Shown here in pieces: positions 5,279 through 12,296 of a stretch of 12,438 bases of DNA. Below the pieces are notes generated by a model. That model worked only from the letters and a program-made list of their open reading frames with translations, had not been told where the DNA came from and did not search any database. How positions within the stretch are numbered: the stretch's first letter is position 1; every line of letters begins with the position of its first letter. The DNA comes from Candidatus Schekmanbacteria bacterium. Lineage in GTDB: Bacteria > CSSED10-310 > JACPHN01. Where the stretch lies: NCBI GenBank assembly GCA_016188575.1, contig JACPHN010000200.1, positions 1 to 12,438 of the forward strand. Direction: 5' to 3'. The position numbers and the translations under genes are program-made.

Positions 5279-8003
5279 TCGCGCGTGGATCCAACAGGCG
5301 GATGATACCCTTGCCGCCGTCGACCGAGACCCGGGAGCCGCTGGCGACCTTGTCGAGCAGGCCGTGCACCTTGATCACCGTCGGCAGACCGAGCTCGCGC
5401 GCGACGATTGCCGAATGGGACAGCAGCGACCCCCGTTCGATCAGCAACCCGGAGATCGACGGATAGATCGGCACCCAACCCGGGTCCGTGCGCGCGGTCG
5501 CGAGGATTTCTCCGCTGAGGCTCAGATCGTCATGGGGTGACCGCACGACCTTGACGATCCCCTCCACGGTGCCGGGGCAGCACGGCAGCCCCTTCAGGGT
5601 ATCGGGTGGCAGATCCGATTCCTCCTGCGTGGCGGACCGTTCGTCCCAGGATCGATCGAGATAGACGGCGCCTCGCGTCACAAAGCGCTCGCCGGGTTCT
5701 TCCGCCTCGCGATAGCGCGCGTGCTCCTCCTTGCGCAGCGCCGCCAGGCGGCGCAGATCCGTAAGCACGCAGCGGCCCTCGACGAACGCCGTCAGCTCCT
5801 CCACCGTCAGGTAGAACACGTCGTCGACGCGGTCGAGCGCGCCCCGCCGCACCAGATCCTCGGCGAGCCCGCGAAACATCGTGCGCACCAACCCGAACAC
5901 GCGCGTTCGGGCAAAACGCAGGTTCTCCCGATTCTTCACCGCCTTGCGGGCGTGCTTCAGCACCCAGAAGAACACCGACCGCCGCCAACCCGCGAGGTGC
6001 TCCGCGGTCTTGCGCTCCGCGGCCATCCGCGGCGACTTCTCCTTCTCGTCGAACGCCCCGAGGTCGCACTTCCCCACGTGCAGGTAGTTGCGAATCATCA
6101 CGAACAGGTAGCTCGGGTCCGTGTTCAGGTCCGTGCTCTCGAGCTTGAGCTCGCCCATGCACCGGAAACCAAAGCGCGCCAGATAGTCGGCCACCTCCGC
6201 GTTGAAGGCCGCAAAGCGCGGCTCACGGCGGATGATCTCGTAAAGGCTCTCCGGGTCCTCGCTTTCGCACAGCGCGGCGAGCTGCTCGTCGGCCGCCACC
6301 ATCGCCGCGAGCGCCACGATCTTGCGCGTCGGCTCGGCGCTTTCCAGCCCCCCCTCGCCCGACAGCAGATCGTTGTGGATGTCCTCCCCGAGGCCCGCGA
6401 GCCAGGCGCCGCTCAGCTTCTTGAGCAAGCCGAAGTGGATCATCGTCAAAAAATCGTTGACGATGGGAACCTTCCAGTTCTTCATCATCCGCACCTGAAT
6501 CTCCTGGTAGTAGCCGAGCACCTCATCGGCCAGCATGCGGTCGTAGGGGCGGCCGAGATACTCGTTGTAGATCTTCCAGAAGCGGGCGAAGAACGCCTCG
6601 ACCTTGTCGTCGATCGTGAAGTGATAATAGAGCAGCGTTGCCCCGACCTTGAGCCGTTTGACGCGCTCCCACAACGTTTCCTCGAACATCGGCCGCACCA
6701 GCTCCTGCAGCGCGTCGGGCGGAAGGCTCTCGCTTACGCCCATCATCGTCTCCATGAAGCTGCGATTGTTCTTGAAGCCGGGGAACACAGAAACCAGCCG
6801 GTACCAGTTCACGAGGTTGTAATACACATGGCCATCGATAAGGCCGAGCATGTTCCGAAACATGCGGGAGTTGCTCTCGATGCGCTTTCGCGACACGCCC
6901 ATGACTTCGCAGAGCTGCACGTAGACCTGCTCGTAGGCCCAGGAAGCGAAGCTGAAGGTAAGCGGTGCCGTCACGCCGGAGTAGCTCTCGACGATGTTGG
7001 AGTTATCCCAAATCTGAATCGCGCCCTCGCGGGCGCCGGCGCGCCGGCTGCCCGTGGTGATCGGCCGCGACTGGAGAATGAAGAGCTGGCCGTTCTTCAG
7101 CGCGAACTCGATGTCCTGGGGAAACCGGTAGAAGCGCTCGATACGTAGGCACGTTTCCGCGACCAGCTTGAGGGTCTCGGCGTCGAGGACCGGACGCGCG
7201 GCGGCCTCGGCGTCGACGGCGACCTCGTGGCAGCGGCCGGGATTCGCGGCGTCGCGGGCGTAGCGCGAAGTCTTTTCGCCGACCTCCGAGCGAACACTGC
7301 CGAGATCGCGAGCGCAGAAGTAGGTATCCGCGTCGAGCGCCCCGGAGACGATGCCCTCGCCGACACCGTAGACGGCGCTGATGACCATGCGGTCGGGGTC
7401 GCCGCTGATGACGTCGCGGGTGAAGGCGATACCCGAGGCGTCGGGATCGATCATTTTCTGCAGGACGACGGCGACCTCGATGGCGTCCAGACCGATGCCG
7501 TTTTCGAGCCGGTAGGCGAGGCTGCGGCCCGAATAAGCCGAGGCCCAGCACTTCCTGACCGCGTCGAGCACCTCTTGCATGCTCGCCAGGTACAGGTAGC
7601 TCGAGAGCTGCCCGGCGAAAGAATACGCGAACGAGTCCTCGCCGGCGGCGGAGGAGCGCACGGAAATGCGCTCGGGCGCAAGCTGTTCGTGCATCCGCGC
7701 GAGCGCGCCGGCAATGTCCACGGGCATGGCGGCGCCGAGAAAAAGCACTTCGATTTGCCGGTGGATGTCGTCGCCGGCGCGCAGCTCGACCGCGCCTGCC
7801 GCGCGCACTGGCGCCAGGAGGCGATCGATCTCGCGGTCAAGCCGGTGGGCCGCCACGAAGACCCCAAAGGCGCGGGAGCTGAGTATCGCAAAGTCGGGAA
7901 CGCAAAAGCCCGCCTCCGCCAGCAACGCGAGGTTATAGCCCTTGCCACCAGCTCTCCGGCGCAGCACCTGCGGCCGCGAACCGGGACCAAGATCGTAGAT
8001 CAT
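5274..8003 (-). CDS. PEP-synthase-like / rifampin-phosphotransferase-like ATP-dependent phosphotransferase
   Basis: 909 residues. Domain 1 (about 13-316) is a PEP/pyruvate-dikinase ATP-binding domain: GGKGYNLALL with K21, VRSSAAGEDS 115-124, LQKMIDPDASGIAFT 181-195, GVGEGIVSG 213-221, and DIEFALKNGQLFILQSRPIT to 316. Domain 2 (about 330-800) starts IWDNSNIVESYSGVTAPLTF and is largely helical. Domain 3 (about 815-905) is the swivelling phosphohistidine domain, RGSLLSHSAIVARELGLPTV with catalytic H863. The long middle and absence of a C-terminal PEP barrel match rifampin phosphotransferase rather than true PEP synthase. Such enzymes split ATP to AMP and Pi and transfer the beta-phosphate through histidine to an acceptor held by the middle domain. 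The acceptor here is unknown. GGAG lies nine bases before ATG 8003. The start is 124 bp downstream of the HMG-CoA reductase fusion gene, same strand, so they are probably co-transcribed. Intact. Confidence 0.85.
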   Translation of the reverse strand: MIYDLGPGSRPQVLRRRAGGKGYNLALLAEAGFCVPDFAILSSRAFGVFVAAHRLDREIDRLLAPVRAAGAVELRAGDDIHRQIEVLFLGAAMPVDIAGALARMHEQLAPERISVRSSAAGEDSFAYSFAGQLSSYLYLASMQEVLDAVRKCWASAYSGRSLAYRLENGIGLDAIEVAVVLQKMIDPDASGIAFTRDVISGDPDRMVISAVYGVGEGIVSGALDADTYFCARDLGSVRSEVGEKTSRYARDAANPGRCHEVAVDAEAAARPVLDAETLKLVAETCLRIERFYRFPQDIEFALKNGQLFILQSRPITTGSRRAGAREGAIQIWDNSNIVESYSGVTAPLTFSFASWAYEQVYVQLCEVMGVSRKRIESNSRMFRNMLGLIDGHVYYNLVNWYRLVSVFPGFKNNRSFMETMMGVSESLPPDALQELVRPMFEETLWERVKRLKVGATLLYYHFTIDDKVEAFFARFWKIYNEYLGRPYDRMLADEVLGYYQEIQVRMMKNWKVPIVNDFLTMIHFGLLKKLSGAWLAGLGEDIHNDLLSGEGGLESAEPTRKIVALAAMVAADEQLAALCESEDPESLYEIIRREPRFAAFNAEVADYLARFGFRCMGELKLESTDLNTDPSYLFVMIRNYLHVGKCDLGAFDEKEKSPRMAAERKTAEHLAGWRRSVFFWVLKHARKAVKNRENLRFARTRVFGLVRTMFRGLAEDLVRRGALDRVDDVFYLTVEELTAFVEGRCVLTDLRRLAALRKEEHARYREAEEPGERFVTRGAVYLDRSWDERSATQEESDLPPDTLKGLPCCPGTVEGIVKVVRSPHDDLSLSGEILATARTDPGWVPIYPSISGLLIERGSLLSHSAIVARELGLPTVIKVHGLLDKVASGSRVSVDGGKGIIRLLDPRAS

Positions 8004-8056
8004 GACGCCGGGCTCCTTGGGACCCGAGGCGAGCTACCCAGCGCGTGCGGCTGCGA

Positions 8057-8072
8057 GCGGCGCGAACGCCGC
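8057..8072 (-). other. Intercistronic hairpin
   Basis: GCGGCG and CGCCGC with a 4-base loop sit in the 124-bp gap between the two co-oriented genes. No T-run follows, so it is not a strong terminator. It could tune mRNA stability or downstream translation. No other element is seen in this gap. Confidence 0.35.
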
Positions 8073-8127
8073 CGGCGACCGGAACAACCATCCGGAACTG
8101 CCGGCGTGACGCATTCGCCCTGGCCAC

Positions 8128-10881
8128 TCACCACTGCAGCTCGCTTTCCAGGTAGCGAAAGTGGGAATGCAGCACCCGCTCCAGAAACGAGTACTCCTTG
8201 AACGTGTGCGCCATGCAATACAGCGCGAGCCGATTGATGGCGAGATCGTAGCAGGCGAGGTCGAAAACCTCGCGGAACTCCGCCGGGTCGAACGCCGTTC
8301 CGGAATAGCTTTCCAGTTGACGCCGATAGAAGTCGACCCACCGCCAGCGATCGTCGGCACTGGCCTCGGGCGGCAGCACGAACGACAGCAGCTCCGCGAC
8401 GTCGTGTTGCGGCACGTGGATGGTCGCCAGCTCCCAGTCGTAGGCGCAGAGGCGGGGTCCGTCGGGTGTCGCGCGAATGGCGATGTTGCGCGGATTAAAA
8501 TCGTTGTGCACGAGCGTGCGCGGCGCTTCCTCGAGGCGGCCCCAGATTTCCGGCAGGTCGACGATGAGGTCCTTCACGAGGTTGACTCGTATGGGCGTGA
8601 AAATCTCCGGGAACTCGAAAGCGTTGTGGTCGAGCAGCTCCTCCCAGAGCTCGGTCATGCCGATGATCCGCTCCGCGGTAGGAGCATCGATCCAGTCGGT
8701 GGCGAGCAGCGCCGAGAAATCGCCGAGGTACAGGGAGTGAAAGCGCGCGATGTCGCGCAGCGCCACTTCGAGGAAAGCGGGAGTCCACTGCGCGATATCG
8801 TCGACGGTGTTCATGTGGGAGAGGCCCTCGAGGTACTCCATGGCCAGCACGAAGATCTCGTTGCGATCGTCCCGCCAGGTCAGCAGCGTTTTCGGCGCGA
8901 TCTCGGTGTAGCGCGGGTCCTTGAGGTCCGCGATGGCGAGCTCGCGGATGTGGGAGCGGCGCGCCCCGGTCTTGAAGCGGTGCATGTCGAAGGCGACGGC
9001 GAGCTGGCCGCCGCAGGCGTGCGCCAGCGAGGCCGACACGCGGATGAGCTCGGCGTCGGTAGGCTTCGATTTCAGGACGAGCTTCGTTTCACCTTGCCGC
9101 CCGCGCGCGCACCAGCTCACGCGCAGCGGATAGTGGCCGATCATCTTGTCGATCGCGCCCATTCCGAGCTCGGTGAGGATACTCGAGCTGGTGTCCAGCT
9201 CGACCGGGGTGACCGCGGTGACCGTCACTTCGTCCGGGGACAGGGCGTCGGCGGACAGCGCGGCGGCAGCCTGGTCGGCGGCGACGCAGCGGGCAAACAG
9301 CGCCGGCGTGAGCAGCTCCTTGCGCAGGCCGGTCGTAGGCCGGTTGCGCCCCAGGCGCTCGTGCGCGGTCGCGAAATGGCCTGCGGCGATGGCCGCCATC
9401 GTGGAGAGGTCGAGCGCCAGGCAGAACCCGGCGATGATCTCGGCAAGGCGGAAGACGCGGTTGGTGCCGTAGCAGCCGAGCATCTGCAGGCACTCTTTTT
9501 GCGTGGGCAGCGCGGTACCGCCGCCGATCGTGCCGATGATCAGCGTCGGCAGCACCATCGAAGCGTAGACGCCGCCGGCGCCCTGGCGCAGGGTGAAGAT
9601 GCCGAGCGAGCTTTCGTGCACGCAGCCGATGTCCTGGCCGGTGGCCGCGAACATGGCGGCGATGACGTTGGCGATGTTTACGTTGGCGCCGATCATGCCG
9701 ATCTGGATGCCGCCGAGCAGTCCGGCGTGGTAGGTCGTGAGAAGCTGCTCCCGCTGCACTTTCAACACGCGCTCGAGCACCTGATCGGGGATCAGGGCCT
9801 CGGCGATCACCTTGATGCCCCGCCCCTCGATGAAATTCAGCAAGCTCACCTTCTTGTCGCCACTCATGTTGGCTTCGATGATGAAGTTCTCGACGGTGAT
9901 GTCGGGGTAGCTTGCGAGCTCCCGGAGCATCCACTGACACACCTTCCAGGTGACGATGGTGGTCATGTTTTGCCCCGCCGCGTCGCCGGTGCGGTAGACG
10001 AAGCGCAGGTGGATCATGTTGCCGAGCTGAAAGGGTTCGACCGAGACGAGCTCGGCGTATTTGCTGGCGAGCTTGACCTGCTCGCGAATCCCCTCGCGAT
10101 GGTCGGCGATCCAACACTGCAGCCGGTACGCCTCTTCCATGCTGCCGCAGAAAAAGATCGGGGCGCGAATCATTTGCTGGTGGAAGACACGCGTGAAGAC
10201 GCCGCCGGAACGCGACAGGGCGGTCGCGCCGCGGGTCGCCGAGGCGACCAGGGCGCCTTCCGTGGTGGCGAACGGCGCGACCACGTAACCGGTGACGTTG
10301 CGGCCGTTGATCAGCAGGGGGCCGGCGGCACCGAGGGGAATGCTGGCGCCGCCGACGAAGTTTTCGATGTTGCCCTGCAGCGCCTCGGGCTCGTACGGAA
10401 ACGAGCGCACGTGCTCGAGCGTGGTACCCGTGAAGGACTCGAGCCACTTGACTCGGTCCTCCCAGCTCTGGCGCGAATAGTGGCCCCGCAGAGGGACGCG
10501 AGGCGCGGACTTGGCCTCACGGTCGATCGGCTTGTAACGGCCGCTGCGGTCGTTGAGGCGAAGCTCGTCGGAGATGCTCCACAGCCGCGCCCGGGAGCGG
10601 GGATCGTTGGTGACGAAGGAGACGCGGAAGCCGTGGCGAGCGGCGGCGACCTCGCGCACCTCCACGTTGCGGACTTCCACCGTCTTGCGCGGCGAGCTGA
10701 CCGTGAGACTGAGGGCATCGCCGAGCTCGTAGGGGAACTCCTCGAAGACCGCCGCAAACCCGGACTGACCGATTTCGGCGACCTTGCCGGCCAGCACCCG
10801 ACCGTGGGCTTGAAGCGTGGCGGACACTTGCTGTCGCGGGGAAACCTGGTATCTGTCCTGCGGTCTGCCGTCACCGGCCAT
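8128..10881 (-). CDS. Fusion protein: PilZ-like domain, class I HMG-CoA reductase, APH-fold kinase
   Basis: 917 residues; AGGAAAGG precedes ATG 10881. Residues 10-108 look like a PilZ domain with degenerate c-di-GMP motifs. Residues about 135-520 are HMG-CoA reductase (HMG-CoA plus 2 NAD(P)H to mevalonate): ENFVGGASIPLGAAGPL 173-189, TTEGALVAS with catalytic E208, GDKKVSLLNFIEGRG with K343, ATGQD with D417, GTIGGGTALPTQKECLQMLG 450-469, and AAGHFATAH with H507. All four catalytic residues are present, and the motif pattern is that of class I (eukaryotic/archaeal) enzymes. Residues about 585-917 are an aminoglycoside-phosphotransferase/choline-kinase fold: KLVLK (K604), LVHNDFNPRN with D794 and N799, and AYDWE with D815. 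It should phosphorylate a small hydroxylated molecule; mevalonate is an attractive but unproven guess. First gene of a unit with the PEP-synthase-like enzyme. No membrane segments are seen, so it is presumably cytosolic. Confidence 0.9.
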   Translation of the reverse strand: MAGDGRPQDRYQVSPRQQVSATLQAHGRVLAGKVAEIGQSGFAAVFEEFPYELGDALSLTVSSPRKTVEVRNVEVREVAAARHGFRVSFVTNDPRSRARLWSISDELRLNDRSGRYKPIDREAKSAPRVPLRGHYSRQSWEDRVKWLESFTGTTLEHVRSFPYEPEALQGNIENFVGGASIPLGAAGPLLINGRNVTGYVVAPFATTEGALVASATRGATALSRSGGVFTRVFHQQMIRAPIFFCGSMEEAYRLQCWIADHREGIREQVKLASKYAELVSVEPFQLGNMIHLRFVYRTGDAAGQNMTTIVTWKVCQWMLRELASYPDITVENFIIEANMSGDKKVSLLNFIEGRGIKVIAEALIPDQVLERVLKVQREQLLTTYHAGLLGGIQIGMIGANVNIANVIAAMFAATGQDIGCVHESSLGIFTLRQGAGGVYASMVLPTLIIGTIGGGTALPTQKECLQMLGCYGTNRVFRLAEIIAGFCLALDLSTMAAIAAGHFATAHERLGRNRPTTGLRKELLTPALFARCVAADQAAAALSADALSPDEVTVTAVTPVELDTSSSILTELGMGAIDKMIGHYPLRVSWCARGRQGETKLVLKSKPTDAELIRVSASLAHACGGQLAVAFDMHRFKTGARRSHIRELAIADLKDPRYTEIAPKTLLTWRDDRNEIFVLAMEYLEGLSHMNTVDDIAQWTPAFLEVALRDIARFHSLYLGDFSALLATDWIDAPTAERIIGMTELWEELLDHNAFEFPEIFTPIRVNLVKDLIVDLPEIWGRLEEAPRTLVHNDFNPRNIAIRATPDGPRLCAYDWELATIHVPQHDVAELLSFVLPPEASADDRWRWVDFYRRQLESYSGTAFDPAEFREVFDLACYDLAINRLALYCMAHTFKEYSFLERVLHSHFRYLESELQW

Positions 10882-10964
10882 GGCGCGCCTTTCCTGGGGG
10901 GGAATACTCGATGCTCGGACGAGAGCTCACGCTGCCGGCCGGGGGCGCCGAGCAGCGGAAGTGC

Positions 10965-10970
10965 ATTATA
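10965..10970 (-). promoter_or_regulatory. TATAAT -10 box for the HMG-CoA reductase fusion gene
   Basis: A perfect TATAAT on the minus strand lies 83 bases before ATG 10881 and would start transcription near 10958. The -35 region is weak (TGGCAG at an 18-base spacer). That suggests an activator or alternative sigma factor, or a chance match. Confidence 0.45.
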
Positions 10971-11308
10971 CGGTCGGCCGCGCGGCGGCTGCCAGCGCGC
11001 CCGCTGCGATACCTTATCGTTCATCCCCGGTGCAATGCGCAGCGGTGGCGCCGCTCGCGCGACCTTGCGACGTGCGATAGCCAGGGATTACCTTCCATGT
11101 CGCTGGTATACCTTCACGGGAAAACACGAAAGTCTCGGCGCGGTTGCCCCGGGCTTTAGTCCTGCGCGATGCGCGGCCAAGCCCGCGTGTCCAGCCCACT
11201 TGTAGCGCACGGTCACCCCCGTGAACGCTTACGAACAACCGGGTGCAGCGGACAGCGCCCTGCGGTAGTAAGCTACCTCCGAGCGCTGCCGCTGACCCGG
11301 CGCCCCGT
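10971..11308. other. Intergenic region without a recognisable gene
   Basis: This stretch separates the divergent HMG-CoA reductase and hicA promoters. Frames on both strands are short or are tails of antisense ORFs. Short GC-rich self-complementary patches occur around 11130-11200, but none forms a convincing repeat. Nothing else can be supported. Confidence 0.5.
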
Positions 11309-11337
11309 TCGGCATCAAATAGTTTACGCTCTATATT
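11309..11337 (+). promoter_or_regulatory. Promoter candidate for hicA-hicB
   Basis: TCGGCA (11309-11314, four of six matches to TTGACA), a 17-base spacer and TATATT (11332-11337, five of six) fit a sigma-70 promoter. Transcription would begin near 11343, only a few bases before ATG 11349, so the toxin mRNA may be nearly leaderless. The patch is AT-rich against its surroundings. Confidence 0.45.
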
Positions 11338-11348
11338 GAATCGGTAAA

Positions 11349-11552
11349 ATGCCAAGAAAAATCAGAGAGCTTATCCACGATCTCAGAGAAGCCGGATTCT
11401 ACGAAATACCAGGTGGCGGCAAAGGTGCACATCGCAAATTTACGCATGCCAGATATGCTGGCGCGGTAACCCTAAGCGGGCAAACTGGTGACGACGCCAA
11501 GCCGTATCAAGAAAGGCAAGTCAGGCAAGGGATTGAGCAGGTGAAGCGATGA
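11349..11552 (+). CDS. hicA: HicA-type mRNA interferase toxin
   Basis: 67 residues, the usual size for HicA. The double-stranded-RNA-binding-like fold is recognisable: helix KIRELIHDLREAGF, strand-turn IPGGGKGAHRKFTH with catalytic H28, then the C-terminal signature GDDAKPYQERQVRQGIEQVK. HicA toxins bind and cut mRNA and are neutralised by HicB. The stop overlaps the hicB start (ATGA at 11549-11552), giving translational coupling. Shine-Dalgarno sequence ahead of ATG 11349 is weak. Base composition is clearly lower in GC than the neighbouring metabolic genes, a sign of separate acquisition. Intact. Confidence 0.9.
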   Translation: MPRKIRELIHDLREAGFYEIPGGGKGAHRKFTHARYAGAVTLSGQTGDDAKPYQERQVRQGIEQVKR

Positions 11553-11770
11553 AAGCAAGCGATCAGTATCATAAATGGGTCGAGTGGAGTGACGAAGACC
11601 AAATTTACATTGGAAAGTGTCCGGATTTAATTACCGGCATTCATGGCGATGATCCAGTCAAGCTTTACAGTGAACTCTGCGAAGTCATTGACGATGTGAT
11701 TCACCACTTTGCCTCTGAGGGGCGGCTTCTGCCTCGGCCGCGCATTCGTCCCATGCAAGAAGTCCTGTAA
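11549..11770 (+). CDS. hicB: HicB-like antitoxin (short form)
   Basis: 73 residues beginning MKASDQYHKWVEWSDEDQIY, followed by IGKCPDLITGIHGDDPVKLY and an amphipathic helix ELCEVIDDVIHHF. This matches the degenerate RNase-H-like HicB fold that caps HicA. The protein ends RPRIRPMQEVL without a helix-turn-helix or ribbon-helix-helix DNA-binding domain, so autoregulation may be weak or use another route (inference). AGGTGA upstream serves as ribosome site. It overlaps hicA by four bases. Intact, and lower in GC than the surroundings like its partner. Confidence 0.85.
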   Translation: MKASDQYHKWVEWSDEDQIYIGKCPDLITGIHGDDPVKLYSELCEVIDDVIHHFASEGRLLPRPRIRPMQEVL

Positions 11771-11893
11771 AGCTCTTCAAAGACGGTGAGCGCGGTCAAA
11801 CGTCGTCCGGAGAGGCTACAATCATAGCCAATGCCATGCCGAACCAGTCGCTCCAGCGGACCCAAAATGCGCACGCAAATTTTAGGTTACTTG

Positions 11894-11913
11894 AAGCGCT
11901 GTGAGCGCTTTTT
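11894..11913 (+). terminator. Intrinsic terminator candidate downstream of hicB
   Basis: AAGCGCT, loop GTG, AGCGCTT, then a run giving five Ts in total. The stem is seven base pairs. It lies about 125 bp after the hicB stop and fits the end of that transcript. The stem is short and the T-run is followed by GGG, so strength is uncertain. Confidence 0.5.
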
Positions 11914-12086
11914 GGGCCTCGGCAAAATGTCCTTTACACCTTCCTGCGTACAGACGAGTGCCCCCGGCCGGAGCGATGCGACCCCTGGCCTCGGCCTGAT
12001 CGGCGAACCAGTCAGGCGGCGGGTTGGAGCTCCGCGCTAGCGCTTTCCACGGCGCCTGACGTCCGGAACGGTCCGCTCTGGGCGCC

Positions 12087-12106
12087 CCTGCCTGCCGGCA
12101 GGCAGG
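12087..12106. repeat. 20-bp palindrome, copy 1
   Basis: CCTGCCTGCCGGCAGGCAGG is a perfect palindrome and recurs at 12358-12377. It lies in the weak minus-strand ORF as PACRQAG. Probably a dispersed short palindrome. Confidence 0.8.
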
Positions 12107-12296
12107 CGTGCCTGGAGGTCCCCAATGTTGGCGCCAGTTGGCTTCAAAAGGTGACACCAACCGCTTCCAGCCGAGACTCTTGAAGCTCCTGACCTGCCCC
12201 AGGGGCCCGCGATCATAGCCCAACTTTTCCAGCCAGCTCGCGACCCTCTCCCCGGTCAGCAGCTCATGGGGACTGTGGCCCTTGCACTTGCCGTCA

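Noticed and set aside
5721-7148. 475-codon plus-strand ORF opposite the PEP-synthase-like gene
   Set aside because: Antisense shadow; the minus strand carries an intact enzyme with catalytic motifs.
8161-11205. 1014-codon plus-strand ORF opposite the HMG-CoA reductase fusion gene
   Set aside because: It is antisense to a gene with clear catalytic motifs, is full of Arg, Gly, Ala and His, and shows no recognisable domain. Long antisense ORFs are expected in GC-rich DNA.
11838-11900. Possible integron attC half-site (GCCGAAC followed by GTCGCTCCAGCGGAC)
   Set aside because: The left half resembles some attC sites, but no complementary right half or GTTRRRY core was found downstream.
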